This document shows positions 1 to 12,094 of a stretch of 64,000 nucleotides of DNA, one piece after another. The stretch covers positions 434,001 through 498,000 of the forward strand of contig CM121343.1 of NCBI GenBank assembly GCA_051530055.1, read 5' to 3'. A program made the translations under genes and the position numbers. This DNA comes from Neoechinorhynchus agilis (taxonomy: Eukaryota; Acanthocephala). Numbering within the stretch: the stretch's first letter is position 1; every line of letters begins with the position of its first letter. A model generated the notes under the pieces. That model did not search any database and was not told the DNA's origin. It was given only the letters and a program-made list of their open reading frames with translations.

Positions 1-586
1 CGTCCTAAGGATTTTAAATGCGATTGTTAGATAGATTTTTAGAATTCGCTTTAAATTGCAGTAATCAATCACCAATGAATGCATTAAAAGACTTCTTTAT
101 AGAAAGAATTAGTCGAATTATTGGTCCATTTGCTTTGGACAATCCGTCTGAGTTTCATCATCACCTTTGTCGCTTGGAATTTGGCGCATTTCGATATCGT
201 TACCAATTTTCGCCTTAGAAGGAAGTAGATTGCCCATCGTTGAATATCACGAAAATTGCTTGAACTCGGTCGTCGTGACTTAAAGTTGAAGTGAACACGG
301 TAATAAACAACTCGTAAGAGCTGAAAAATATAATGTTGTTGTGGAGGCTTAGTAAATGACTAAAACCTTGATTTTAGGTTGCTCACATTTGAAAATGTTT
401 TCTTCGCATTATAACTTATGGACCACTTTGATTACATTGAAGTTATCTTTTGCAACGGACAAAACGTTGACAATTTAGAAGACCTTTTTCTCAAAGCACC
501 ATGAAAGCCTTAAAATTATTCTAAGTTAACATAAACGATTTCTTTTTTTTGTTTTGTTCGAGTGGAGAAAGTAATTAAATTAAATA
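1..586. other. No gene recognised
   Basis: A short plus-strand open frame at 18-218 (66 codons) has no motif I recognise. The rest is AT-rich, stop-rich sequence. Nothing supportable is seen here. Confidence 0.4.
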
Positions 587-616
587 TTTCGATCCTCTAT
601 CTCGGATCTTCTTCAG
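587..616 (-). repeat. Hammerhead-core-like hairpin motif
   Basis: On the minus strand the motif reads CTGAAGA, then a hairpin with stem GATCC/GGATC, then GAAATATT. This order (CUGANGA, stem II, GAAA) is that of a hammerhead ribozyme core as described in Penelope-like elements. The same motif recurs at 27945-27974 (plus) and 49961-49990 (minus) with different loop bases. No convincing stem III or cleavage site was identified. Confidence 0.5.
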
Positions 617-654
617 TATTGTAAATTAATCTAATCATCGTTTGTGTGACCAGC

Positions 655-840
655 CGAACATCCCTAAACGGATGATTTCTCTTGAACACAAAGAACCCAC
701 CGACATCCTAGATCAGGGAAGTACATAAAATCATTACTAAATATCCTGCTGAACCATACGACGCGGTTATAAGTTTGTACCCGGATCCCTCCGGATCCTC
801 ATATACCTCCCGAGCTTCCGTGCTCTCATTTTAATGCTAC
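655..840 (+). repeat. Copy of dispersed repeat with CCTCCCGAG motif
   Basis: This stretch carries GATCAGGGAAGTACATAAAA and later ATACCTCCCGAGCTTCCGTG. It is a diverged copy of the repeat seen twice in tandem at 33.7-34.4 kb and once in each arm of the palindrome near 28.7 and 32.2 kb. No coding capacity is seen. Confidence 0.5.
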
Positions 841-930
841 ATTGAAACGCTGCGATGCGAAATGGCTTCTTTAGATTTTAGGAGTTTCTATTCCATTTTT
901 CATATCAAGCAGAATCTTTTTTATTTCTGA

Positions 931-3230
931 CTAACGTCGTTGATATCTTCCCAGATCCATCTCTTCGCCACTCGGCACCGTCGCAAGGACACTTGCAGCG
1001 TTGCCGCGCTGGATCGCGAGACCTATGTTTTGTAGGAAGAACGCTCCTGCTCTTGGGTCTCCGGTTGCGATCCTCATCTTCCTTGACAGATCCGCCGTGA
1101 GGTTCTAGACCTCATCGCCGAAGGTTCCGAGCGTCTCAACGCCGAAAGGGACGAAGTGATGTGCCCTCAAGAGCTCGGCGTACTTCCCCAGCTTGCGTTC
1201 CTCCGCGGCAATTGCAGCACCTCCTTCGCGCCCTGAGGAATGTCTTAGATTGGACAGGAAAAGTGTGTCCACACAAGTAGCGTCCCAGAGAAGGGATTTC
1301 CCTTCTCGCCACGAGAACACAGTTACCCTGTCCGGTCTTCGACCATCGAATCTGCAGAGGTGACTCGGTTCGAGCAGATTCAGTCCGTGTATCCCATTCA
1401 AGGCCCGACTAATCACCGAGCTAATTTCGGCGTGGCGAGCATACCCGCCACCGGGCTGACGACAGACAAGACCGTGTCTACCCGAAGTATCCACAAAGGC
1501 TCCACAGCGACAGTAGTGTGGGACACAAATCAGGAGACCCAGTCGTAAGGACACTCCGATCCTTACTGTTCCGTCCGACAGTAAATTTCCGATCGAAGGA
1601 ATCGGAACGGCGTTCAGCTAGGCACCGGATTCCTTCGAAGAGACCGCCAACAATTGAGCTCGGGTCACCCCATCACGCGCGTCAGAAAGCATTGAGTTGC
1701 GAACTCGCCTAATTAAAGGGTTGTCCTCGATGAACGCCTCTTTAAAAATGCTCGACGAATGAAAACTCTTTTTCAAACAATTTCTGGACCAACTTTCGGC
1801 TGCCCTCATATAAACCTAAAAAGGCCGGAATCGCAACATCGGCTGTTTTACGGATACCCAAACCGCCGGAAGATACAGGCAAGGAAGCTTGTCTCCATGC
1901 CTCATCCGACAGTTGGATATTTAAAATCCCTTCGAGACACCTTCTTAAATTGCCATCGATTTTCCTCAAGGAGTGTTGATGTTTGAAGAAGGGCGCTGTA
2001 CGCAACTTGTACAGCAACTTCGGAAGGAACAGGGCACTCTTTATTAAAAATAATGCCTGATGTGATGGAAGTTCCTTCGTACGCTCGCAGAGCAATTCGA
2101 CTCTCGGCGCTATTTGGAGGATCTCCTGAGGTATATTTTCATTAAAAACGCAGCTACCCAGAAGAGACAGTTGAGCACGCGAAATTATTTTGATGTTAGG
2201 TGCTAGCTGCGTAAAGCTGTTGAGGATCTCAGTTTGACTAGCGGCGTTTTCTGCATTCATCACAACCAGCTCACATTTCGAGGTATTAAGCTCAACGCCG
2301 AGCTTGGCAGCTTCCCTCATGACGACCTCCAAATCTCGCAACACCACGGAGGGAGACCCACCGAGTGTTGCATCATCCAAATACCAAGCATTAAACTTGG
2401 ATTGGAGCGAATGAGCGATCGGGTTGACGGCAAGAGAGAAACCGATAGGACCGAGAGGATCCTGTTGTTGGACACCTCGTTGAGACCAGATGATATGGTC
2501 GTTGAAAACAAGAGGAGTCTCAGTCCCATAGACGCTGAGGAAATACTGGTATGCTTCCGGTGCGTAAGTTGCGACAGCTTCTAGGAGCACACTGCGATCA
2601 ACGCAGTTGAAGGCGTTTCGGAAGTCGCACTTGAGCAGAACACAGGACTCTGAACTGTTTGTGACAAAGGAGCGAAGTGCGTGCACGACAGTTTCGGCTC
2701 CGCAAGGCGTACAGCAACCCAGTTTTACCGGGCGGAAAAGTTCGCCAAGATCCACTGCAAGACGTTTGCAAAGAATCTTTGCTGCAAAACGCCGAAGTGT
2801 CGATCCCATAGCGATGGGACGAATCCCACCGTCTTTCTTTTTAAGGGCACAGAGTGAAGCGCCGAAGAACAACTGAATTGCGACGGGAGGCAATTCGTCA
2901 CCAACGAACAGATCAACGAGGCGTGACAATCTATTCGAAAGGCTCTGAGCGGCTTCACTCACGGAGAAGGACAACATGTCCTTGAGGTGTTGAGGCCTAA
3001 GCCCTTCTAGCCCATGACCGGATCCACTAGCAAAGGAGGATGTCGGTGAATTGAGTTCCTTTGCAGAGCAGCGCGACTTCGAGGTAGCGATTGGGAAAGT
3101 TGGAAGTTTTGGTGCTTCCAATGGAGGATGTTTTTGGTTCAGGGTTTCGAGAGTTTCCTCGTTAACCTTGGTAAAGGGAGGAAAGGATGCGAACAGCTTC
3201 TCGGGCATCACCATCCGCAATTTTCGAGGA
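931..3230 (-). mobile_element. LINE with restriction-like endonuclease, 5'-truncated and decayed
   Basis: A non-LTR retrotransposon read on the minus strand. The frame 3220-1742 (492 aa) is a reverse transcriptase: it has LKKKDGGIRPIAMGS, the LLKCDFRNAFNCVD motif, GVQQQDPLGPIGFSL and the catalytic YLDD. A second frame, 1554-1105, has a CCHC-like knuckle (CRCG..GRHGLVC) followed by RPD...LLWDATCVDT, which fits a PD-(D/E)XK restriction-like endonuclease, and a tail ending FVPFGVETLG. This RT + CCHC + endonuclease order is that of R2/NeSL/HERO-like LINEs. The two frames are out of register, a TAG stop follows FGDEV near 1102, and conserved C-terminal residues (AIQRGNAASVLA) continue to about 931, so the copy is dead. 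A related 3' fragment lies at 61107-61532. The 5' part could extend to about 3490, where the LTR fossil begins. Confidence 0.85.
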
Positions 3231-3499
3231 GGAGGCGCTTTCCCTTATGGACCTAGCCGGAAGCGTACCGTGTGTAGGGTGTTCTGTAGGTCCCCGATAG
3301 GTAGCTCGAATTGCGTCTGAAAAGGGTTCATCGAGGCGACCCTTTCTTTAATTGAGCTGACCAACCAGCGTGAAGAACCAGCCTGGGAAAAGCGAAGAGA
3401 CGTGCAATCCCCAAGCAAAGCACTAAATGATTTCGTCATCTGATACCTGTGACGCTGATGACTTCCCATAGGCATTGCGTGTAGCGGACGGTTGTTCAT

Positions 3500-6150
3500 T
3501 CAATATAAACGGATCTAAGTATGATAGCTGGCAACGAGGAGGGTGGAATACCGCTAAAACACGAAGCAGTCCGCTAAAAAACCTGTTAGAGTCTCAGAGC
3601 CGATTATTAGAAATGGTGACTCAACAGTTAATGGACAGGCAGAATGAGTCAATCGCCGAATGCTCCGAAAACCAGGGTAACACCATTTAGGTATTTCGGG
3701 GAATCGGAGAAATGGACTAATTATGCTACGCAGTTGGAACAACACTTCGAGCTTACTGATGTGGTCGATGAAAAAGAAGTGCTTGTTATCATGGTTGAGT
3801 GCATCCGTTTTTGAAAGACTGTGTAAAAGCATTGGATTTTTAAAACCGACAGAGATGGATTATCAATAGTTGATAAAAGCGTTGGATCACCTGTATGGCG
3901 GAAGAGCTCACGAAATCACTGCCCGTTACATATTCCACACAACCACATTGAAACCTGAGCAAAGCTATGCGGGGTGGCTAAGTGATTTATGGGAAGCGGC
4001 AAGAGGATGTAATTTTTTCAAAGCGAGCATTGTAGACGAGAAAAAGTGCTGTATCTTTTAAGATCAGAGATGCAATTGTTCGCATGACCCCTCACGAAGA
4101 AGTCCGCAAAGCGGTACTTCAGGGATCTGCACAAACAGCATTGCACCCAAAAAGTCTTTGAATCTGATGGCACTAGAGAAAATGGAATGCTGATAAGGTG
4201 AGGACATTTCAAAGAATGTGAAACACAAAGGAATACCAGTCCAACAGAAGTGGATGCCCACGCTGTGGTAGTCGACATGCAAATGGCGTCACGAATTGCC
4301 GAGCGAACACAGCAAAGTGCTACAAGTGTGGCAAATTGGGCCATTTGGCGAGATGTTGCCGGTCCAGAGTCGACAAGATATCAGCCGACGTCCAGAGCGA
4401 AGATGAGTAAACGGACCACACAGTCATTGACAGCATCCGTGAGTTTAAGGGACGATTAATGGCTCAGATTCAGGCAAAGATCGACAAGCGCACCAGGTCC
4501 TGATAGTGTTCGACACGGGGGCGTCCACATCAATCATCCCGGAAAAATTGTGGAAGTTGATAGGACAACCTTGGTTGGAACCGGCAAGACCGCTCAGAGC
4601 GTACGGAGGTGGTCGAATTGTTCCGCTTGGAAAATGTAACGTTGGTGTCAGATATAAGGACATCACGCGACGAATGCAGGTGACGGTGGTGCCAGGAACA
4701 GAAACGCCATTATTTAGACTTCCATGGACGATCGAGATGGGCCTCGAGATTCCAGCAGCAGTCGTCCAAGTAAGAGAAATCAGGAGAATAGATCCAAGAG
4801 AGGGCGTTTTGCAAAAGCTGCGGAATGACTTTCCTAAAGTGCTTGAGATGAATGGTGAGACAATTAAAGACGCCGAGGTTTATTTGAATGTCAAAATAAG
4901 GACGGAGCCTAATAAATGACCAGCAAGGCGAATTCCTTTCGCGGTACAACAGCCTGCAAAAAACTGAGATTGGCAGGTTGATGAGCAAAGGGGTAATCAC
5001 ATCAATAAGCGCAGCTGAGAACGTCGAATGGGCCACTCCCTTAGTTGGAGTACGAAAGGAAATGGTAAATTGAGATTGTGCGGAGATTTCAAAGTCACAT
5101 TGAACAAGACCTTCGACGACGTAATGGACATAATTGTGGGTTGCGTGATTTATACCACAATAGATCTCAAGGACGCTTATTTTCAACTAAAGATGGAGCG
5201 TGAAAACAACCGTTTTCTGACGATTCAACGCCGTGGGGATATTTTAGATACCTGCGCTTTCCGTTAGGAATAAGTACGGCACCCGCGATTTTCCAGAGAT
5301 TCATTGATTCTCTATAGATCGGAATTGCAGGTGTTGGTGCTTACCTTGATGATAAGGGCCACCCAGGAGGTGAATCAGCAATCAAGGCTCTGGCAAGGTA
5401 ATATTGCTGGTGGCCATCCATGGACAAGGATACTGAGCTTGAGGTCAAGACATGTGCCGCGTGCCAAGCATAACTACCCAAGATTCAGGAAGTGCCTTTG
5501 ATTAGTTGGGACGTGACTCCTGGATCTTGGAAACGTATCCATGTCGATTTCGCTGGTCCAGTCGAGAACAAGATGTATCTGGTGGCCGTGGATGCCTATT
5601 CGAAGTATCCATAAGTTTGGTCGTCTAATTCAGGATTCACTGCGACCACCGACATAGGGTGTTCCCGAGAAGATTGTTTCTGACAATGAACCCCAATCCA
5701 TTGCGTCCGATTTCCGAACGTTCTGTCAAAACAAGGGAATAGAGCACGTACAGAGCTCACCATACCACCTAAAGACGAACGAGTCCGCGGAACGATTTAT
5801 CGGAACGTTGAAAAGGAGAGCTCTGTTGATTCCGAGCAAAGATCGCCCGCAAGCGTTGAAGAGATTTCTCATGAGTTATCGCAATACTCCACAGGTGACT
5901 ACAAACCGGTGTCCGTCCAAACTAATTATTATGGGGAGACGCATTGCGACGAAGTTGGATAACTTCAAGCCATCCTTGGAGAAAACAATTAAGTCCAGCC
6001 TGCGTAAACAGTAGGCACATCGCGATACGAAATATATCAGGGAATTTCGCGGGAATGGAACATTCCGAGGAGGCAGTGGGTCCGAGATGACAGACCTCGG
6101 GGGCCGGAGGAACCAGAACAGCGGGATCTGAAGGGACCGTGCATCTGAAT
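3500..6150 (+). mobile_element. Gypsy-type LTR retrotransposon fossil
   Basis: Remains of a Ty3/Gypsy-type element in genomic order: a gag-like part (about 3540-4150), a CCHC zinc-knuckle region (about 4290-4360), an aspartic protease with DTGAS (about 4510), a reverse transcriptase part (about 5040-5350, TTIDLKDAYFQL), and an integrase part (about 5540-6000, SERFIGTLKR-like core end and SYRNTP). It is broken, with roughly ten or more interruptions, and clearly old. No terminal repeats could be recognised, so the ends given are approximate. It abuts the LINE at about 3.5 kb. Confidence 0.85.
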
Positions 6151-6159
6151 TAACTCGGA

Positions 6160-6189
6160 TCAGTTGAGGCAATGGTTCGATGCCTCAGC

Positions 6190-6220
<31 letters not shown>

Positions 6221-6447
6221 AAACCTATTACCCCATCAACATCATCATTGAATTCGACGTCGTCCGGTTGTCGCGCGAAGGATAATGATGTTTGAAAATG
6301 TTCCGACGAGAAACCCAAGTCAAACCCATGATTACATAATCCCATATTGTTGGAATCCAATGCTCGCTTGGAAAAAGGGTAATCGATCTCAATTGATGAC
6401 GTAAAAGTCGCCACGGCAGAATAAGAGGGGTCGCCGTTTTGATCCAT
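6160..6447 (-). CDS. Possible exon with polyglutamine run, unknown product
   Basis: An open frame of 95 codons begins MDQNGDPSYSAVATFTSSIE and ends with a run of ten glutamines encoded by a perfect (TTG)n tract on the plus strand at about 6188-6221. The acidic, Ser/Phe-rich composition looks more protein-like than a random frame, but I recognise no domain. It could be a stranded exon of a transcription-factor-like gene, or chance. The neighbouring satellite begins within 60 bp of its start, so any upstream exons are displaced or lost. Confidence 0.3.
6188..6221. repeat. (TTG)n microsatellite
   Basis: About 11 tandem TTG triplets. On the minus strand they encode glutamines in the open frame described above. 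Confidence 0.9.
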
Positions 6448-6505
6448 TGCAAAGATGGTCCTCCGAAACTTCCCAACGGAAGCTCTACGATGTTCTCTCC
6501 TAAAT

Positions 6506-9500
6506 GTTTTAATAGCAATTCAAGGCAAATTTAGGATTGCTAAATTGAGATTTTTTTAAAGATAGAGCGAATACTAATTTTCTAACATTTATTATAGAAA
6601 AATAAAAGTGGTTCCGTAAAAGTTTTGATCATGGCGCTTTTAAGAACAAAAGACTGGGTTTATCTGGATTTAAAATCATCGATTTTGTGGCTAATACAAT
6701 TTTTTGAACATTGAATCTGGATCAATTATCGTGAGTCTGCAAAGGTTTTAATAGCAATTCAAGGCAAATTTAGGATTGCTAAATTGAGATTTTTTTAAAG
6801 AAAGAGCGAATACTAATTTTCTAACATTTATTATAGAAAAATAAAAGTGGTTCCGTAAAAGTTTTGATCATGGCGCGTTTAAGAACAAAAGACTGGGTTT
6901 ATCTGGATTTAAAATCATCGATTTTGTGGCTAATACAATTTTTTGAACATTGAATCTGGATCAATTATCGTGAGTCTGCAAAGGTTTTAATAGCAATTCA
7001 AGGCAAATTTAGGATTGCTAAATTGAGATTTTTTTAAAGAAAGAGCGAATACTAATTTTCTAACATTTATTATAGAAAAATAAAAGTGGTTCCGTAAAAG
7101 TTTTGATCATGGCGCGTTTAAGAACAAAAGACTGGGTTTATCTGGATTTAAAATCATCGATTTTGTGGCTAATACAATTTTTTGAACATTGAATCTGGAT
7201 CAATTATCGTGAGTCTGCAAAGGTTTTAATAGCAATTCAAGGCAAATTTAGGATTGCTAAATTGAGATTTTTTTAAAGAAAGAGCGAATACTAATTTTCT
7301 AACATTTATTATAGAAAAATAAAAGTGGTTCCGTAAAAGTTTTGATCATGGCGCCTTTAAGAACAAAAGACTGGGTTTATCTGGATTTAAAATCATCGAT
7401 TTTGTGGCTAATACAATTTTTTGAACATTGAATCTGGATCAATTATCGTGAGTCTGCAAAGGTTTTAATAGCAATTCAAGGCAAATTTAGGATTGCTAAA
7501 TTGAGATTTCTTTAAAGAAAGAGCGAATACTAATTTTCTAACATTTATTATAGAAAAATAAAAGTGGTTCCGTAAAAGTTTTGATCATGGCGCCTTTAAG
7601 AACAAAAGACTGGGTTTATCTGGATTTAAAATCATCGATTTTGTGGCTAATACAATTTTTTGAACATTGAATCTGGATCAATTATCGTGAGTCTGCAAAG
7701 GTTTTAATAGCAATTCAAGGCAAATTTAGGATTGCTAAATTGAGATTTTTTTAAAGAAAGAGCGAATACTAATTTTCTAACATTTATTATAGAAAAATAA
7801 AAGTGGTTCCGTAAAAGTTTTGATCATGGCGCGTTTAAGAACAAAAGACTGGGTTTATCTGGATTTAAAATCATCGATTTTGTGGCTAATACAATTTTTT
7901 GAACATTGAATCTGGATCAATTATCGTGAGTCTGCAAAGGTTTTAATAGCAATTCAAGGCAAATTTAGGATTGCTAAATTGAGATTTCTTTAAAGAAAGA
8001 GCGAATACTAATTTTCTAACATTTATTATAGAAAAATAAAAGTGGTTCCGTAAAAGTTTTGATCATGGCGCGTTTAAGAACAAAAGACTGGGTTTATCTG
8101 GATTTAAAATCATCGATTTTGTGGCTAATACAATTTTTTGAACATTGAATCTGGATCAATTATCGTGAGTCTGCAAAGGTTTTAATACAATTGGCAAATT
8201 TAGGATGCTAAATTGAGATTTTTTAAAGAAAGAGCGAATACTAATTTTCTAACATTTATTATGAAAAAAAAAGTGGTTCCTAAAAGTTTTGATCATGGCG
8301 CGTTTAAGAACAAAAGACTGGTTTATCTGGATTTAAAATCATCGATTTTGTGGCTAATACAATTTTTTGAACATTGAATCTGATCAATTATCGTGAGTCT
8401 GCAAAGGTTTTAATAGCAATTCAAGGCAAATTTAGGATTGCTAAATTGAGATTTTTAAAGAAAGAGCGAATACTAATTTTCTAACATTTATTATAGAAAA
8501 ATAAAAGTGGTTCCGTAAAAGTTTTGATCATGGCGCGTTTAAGAACAAAAGACTGGGTTTATCTGGATTTAAAATCATCGATTTTGTGGCTAATACAATT
8601 TTTTGAACATTGAATCTGATCAATTATCGTGAGTCTGCAAAGGTTTTAATAGCAATTCAAGGCAAATTTAGGATTGCTAAATTGAGATTTTTTTAAAGAA
8701 AGAGCGAATACTAATTTTCTAACATTTATTATAGAAAAATAAAAGTGGTTCCGTAAAAGTTTTGATCATGGCGCGTTTAAGAACAAAAGACTGGGTTTAT
8801 CTGGATTTAAAATCATCGATTTTGTGGCTAATACAATTTTTTGAACATTGAATCTGGATCAATTATCGTGAGTCTGCAAAGGTTTTAATAGCAATTCAAG
8901 GCAAATTTAGGATTGCTAAATTGAGATTTTTTTAAAGAAAGAGCGAATACTAATTTTCTAACATTTATTATAGAAAAATAAAAGTGGTTCCGTAAAAGTT
9001 TTGATCATGGCGCCTTTAAGAACAAAAGACTGGGTTTATCTGGATTTAAAATCATCGATTTTGTGGCTAATACAATTTTTTGAACATTGAATCTGGATCA
9101 ATTATCGTGAGTCTGCAAAGGTTTTAATAGCAATTCAAGGCAAATTTAGGATTGCTAAATTGAGATTTTTTTAAAGAAAGAGCGAATACTAATTTTCTAA
9201 CATTTATTATAGAAAAATAAAAGTGGTTCCGTAAAAGTTTTGATCATGGCGCGTTTAAGAACAAAAGACTGGGTTTATCTGGATTTAAAATCATCGATTT
9301 TGTGGCTAATACAATTTTTTGAACATTGAATCTGGATCAATTATCGTGAGTCTGCAAAGGTTTTAATAGCAATTCAAGGCAAATTTAGGATTGCTAAATT
9401 GAGATTTTTTTTAAAGAAAGAGCGAATACTAATTTTCTAACATTTATTAAAGAAAAACCAAAACTGGTCCTTCAAAGGTTTTGATCATGGCGCGTTTAAG

Positions 9501-9520
9501 AACAAAAGACGGGGTTTATT
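6506..9520 (+). repeat. Satellite array, 239-bp monomer, about 12.6 copies
   Basis: The start of the monomer (GTTTTAATAGCAATTCAAGG) occurs at 6506, 6745, 6984, 7223, 7462, 7701, 7940, 8179, 8407, 8643, 8882, 9121 and 9360. The spacing is 239 bp except around the eighth and ninth copies, which are shortened to 228 and 236 by small deletions. Copies are otherwise nearly identical, differing at recurrent sites such as GCGCGTTT versus GCGCCTTT and ATTTTTTT versus ATTTCTTT. The last copy decays from about 9450. No open frame is kept across monomers. Confidence 0.97.
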
Positions 9521-9739
9521 TGGGCTGCGAAACCCCCACGTTGAATTTCTTTAAAATAAGTGAGGTCATAGAAATAATGATCTCCTGAAGTTGCACTTTT
9601 TTGACAAAAGCGGAAATGCTTCGGGAAAATGAGAGCCATCATTAGCTCGACGAAGCACGAATTAAAATCGCATCGGTAATATTAACGAGCACGATTACCC
9701 TTCCACACACACACGGCCACACCTCTTGCTAAATGGCAA

Positions 9740-10834
9740 TCATTCTTGGTCCATAGAAACCACCAAGGCGCGATCGAATAAGCTCCCGATCACTGCCGCA
9801 GTTTGATTGGTAGTATCGGCAAGTCCACGTGGATTCATCTGTAAAAACAAAGCGTTGATTCGCTCAATGATATCGCCGTGAGTTTCCTCCAGAGGTAGTC
9901 TTGGGGGTCTTCTAAAAACCAGAGAAAGTAACCTCGCTTGCGTCTTATTTAAAGTATGAGTTCGACCGGACATATAAAATGCTATCACATAATTATTTGC
10001 TGCTATAATGAAGGGTAAATCAAAAAGCACACTCTGTTGCCTTCTTCAATAAAGCATCATTTATGTCGTTTCTAAAGGGAAAAGGAGGGTATAAACGTGG
10101 ATGCAGAAAGGCTTACCATTTTAATTATCCGGTCATTCACAATGAGCCACTCATTGATCATGTTAAGAAAGTACTTTTTAGCGTTTGAGAACTCCACGCT
10201 GTCTAAGGCCTTCTTGGTTAGAGCTGATAGACGGACAAACTTGTCACGGAACAATTTCAGTAGTTTCTGGACTTCGGCTTCTTCGTTAGTTTCGTCGCGA
10301 ATGAGACGGTCAAGGACTTGTTTGGACGCGTAGACTTGTTCTCTAAGGGCTTTAAACTTCAACCGTGAGCTCACTCTATACGAATTCTCGGCTACTGTGA
10401 TTTTTCGAAATGATTTGATGGCGAAATCGATACAAATATCTTTTGGGAACTGTTTCAGTTCCGGTAACTCATAAGCAAGCAAATGCCGGCAAATTGGACA
10501 TTTAAAGTGGTGCTGACAAGTAAAATCACTTCCACGGTAGGAGGATAAAGGTTGTTTTTTCTGAAGAATACGCCCCCTCCCGATTTTTGGAATATCCCCC
10601 TTCGCTATCGAGTAGTCCGAGCGCTGTGCAAGTGTCACAAGGCCTCAATCCTTTCTTCTTAACCTCTATGATGCATTTTCTACAGAATATGTGTCCACAG
10701 TCGGGAATTACCATCGGATCCTTAAAAACGTCCAAGCAAATGCAACATTCAGTGTTATCACCTATACTGCGAACTACGTCATCCGAATCATCAGACTTAA
10801 CTGGTGGTACGATGCCATTAAGTAGTGATTCCAT
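9740..10834 (-). CDS. RING-finger / coiled-coil protein (probable E3 ubiquitin ligase)
   Basis: Three-exon model: 10834-10664, 10512-10117 and 10033-9740, giving about 286 aa. Exon 1 carries the first RING half (CCICLDVF, DCGHIFCRKC) and exon 2 opens with HHFKCPICR, so splicing completes a C3HC4 RING of roughly residues 29-65. The intron acceptor there is a good TTTTACTTGTCAG. Exon 2 then encodes a long Lys/Glu/Leu-rich, probably coiled-coil stretch (LKFKALREQVYASKQVLDRL). Donors are GAG/GTTAAG and ATG/GTAAGC. The third exon (…THTLNKTQARLLSLVFRRPP…) is joined through an 83-nt intron that keeps the frame; another acceptor at 10072 would end the protein after four residues. RING plus coiled coil suggests a TRIM-like ubiquitin ligase, but I could not assign a family member. 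Confidence 0.7.
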
Positions 10835-11095
10835 CTTAAATGCTTTCTAGAAGACATTGATTCTCATTATAGAAGAAATGGGCGCCACGGACCCCCGCCG
10901 TCGCCGCCTTTCCACGCGCACGTGACGCAATGCGTCCCATAGGCGATGTTACGTACAATGCTTTCGTGTCATCCGCACAAAAACACTCATCGGAAACCGA
11001 CCGTGACGTAGGAGGAGGAAAATACACTAATCGCGTCCATCTTTGATGTTAAAAACCGTTCTTACCGATGCGCATCTGATGACGTCACTCCATTG
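10835..11095. other. Upstream region of the RING gene, GC-richer
   Basis: A short GC-richer stretch with CG dinucleotides (GCCGTCGCCGCCTTTCC, CACGTGACG) lies just upstream of the RING gene start. It is a plausible promoter region for that gene, but no specific element is certain. Confidence 0.3.
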
Positions 11096-11104
11096 AATAT
11101 TTCT

Positions 11105-11254
11105 TAAGTTTGTTGTGGCGACAAAAATTATGTAAAGTTTTTGCTCGCCTCTAGCAATCTTGCTCTGGATTAAGCCGAAATATCGATCCAATAAATTTAT
11201 ATAATTTTTGTCGCCACTACCCACAACAATCCAATGAGAACAGTTTCATTTTTC
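11105..11254 (+). mobile_element. Small fold-back element with 9-bp target-site duplication
   Basis: Flanked by AATATTTCT at 11096-11104 and again at 11255-11263. Inside are inverted ends TTGTTGTGGCGACAAAAATT and AATTTTTGTCGCCACTACCC. Near the middle is GCTCTGGATTAAGCCGAAAT, a short hairpin followed by GAAATATCGATCCAATAAAT. The 3' end ATGAGAACAGTTTCATTTTT is shared with the copy at 48565-48742, which has its own 9-bp duplication. No coding capacity. This is a non-autonomous element whose family is not known to me. Confidence 0.75.
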
Positions 11255-11288
11255 AATATTTCTCAAGCGGTTGTTTTATAAACCCGAG

Positions 11289-11440
11289 AATTATTCACAT
11301 TATATTTCGTGGGCAAAATCCACTTCTTCAGACAAGGTAAGTTTTTAGAGCTTACATATTTAAAAGCTTACCTCAGCAATGTCTGAAGAGGTGGATTTTG
11401 TCCACGAAATATTAAATAAAATGAATAATTCTAACAAGAA
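11289..11440. repeat. Inverted-repeat element carrying paired hammerhead-core-like motifs
   Basis: The arms run about 11289-11340 and 11366-11440. On each arm, reading inward strand-wise, CTGAAGA is followed by a GTGG/CCAC stem with loop ATTTTGT and then GAAATAT (plus copy 11383-11409, minus copy 11305-11331). The centre has a further small hairpin, GTAAG...CTTAC. This is a fold-back element, probably mobile, without an open frame. Confidence 0.7.
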
Positions 11441-11684
11441 TATTTTTCCACCCAAATGTGATCCAGCATGAAATTTAGTTGTTTTATGGGGCGTAGAAAA
11501 ATTAGGGTTTCAATCCACGATTGCCGATGACTCACAACCCAAAGGGCGAAATATCTCGTTGAAGGGGAGAGGAAACTCACTGATAAGTCCCGTCTTCCCG
11601 GGACTCGATAAATACGAAAATATTTTTGTTCCAAAACGCTCGTGGGAGTAGCTATTTATTTAAAATATAATTCTAGTAAACTAG

Positions 11685-12075
11685 GTTGCTTGCACAAGAT
11701 TGTGCCTCGCCGAAACCAATCGATTCAATAAAAAATCATTTTAATTTTTCTGCGCGCCAGAAAACAACCTATTTATAAACAGTTCAATCCTTTCAAACAC
11801 ACTAAACGAGGGGAAAGATACTTTTTCTTAGTTTTGCCACCTCGGGGATTAAAAAAATTCGGCTAATCTATATTTCCCCGATATTTCACATCGGTCGGAT
11901 AATTCCGACATTTCCCCTCAAGGTATATCACACTTTGTGTAAAACTTACGAGCAACCAGAAATCCGGAGAGGAGCAAAACTACCAAAAGAATTCATTAAA
12001 TTCGATTGTTTTCGGAGGAGTGGTTTTTTGACTCAATGAATTCTTTTAATTTCCCGGCATATAAAAACGTGCCAT
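11685..12075. repeat. Cluster of diverged fold-back elements
   Basis: The part at 11690-11765 contains CTCGCCGAAACCAATCGATT, TTCAATAAA and GCCAGAAAACAACC, matching the element at 45133-45354. The part at 11815-12050 begins GGGAAAGATACTTTTTCTTAG and ends AAACTACCAAAAGAATTC, an imperfect inverted repeat related to those at 42.9-44.3 kb. The end near 12030-12068 (GAATTCTTTTAATTTCCCGG, then CATATAAAAAC) matches 20400-20430. The GPN3 start codon follows within 30 bp. Confidence 0.55.
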
Positions 12076-12094
12076 TCGTTGATTTCAGAGCTCA

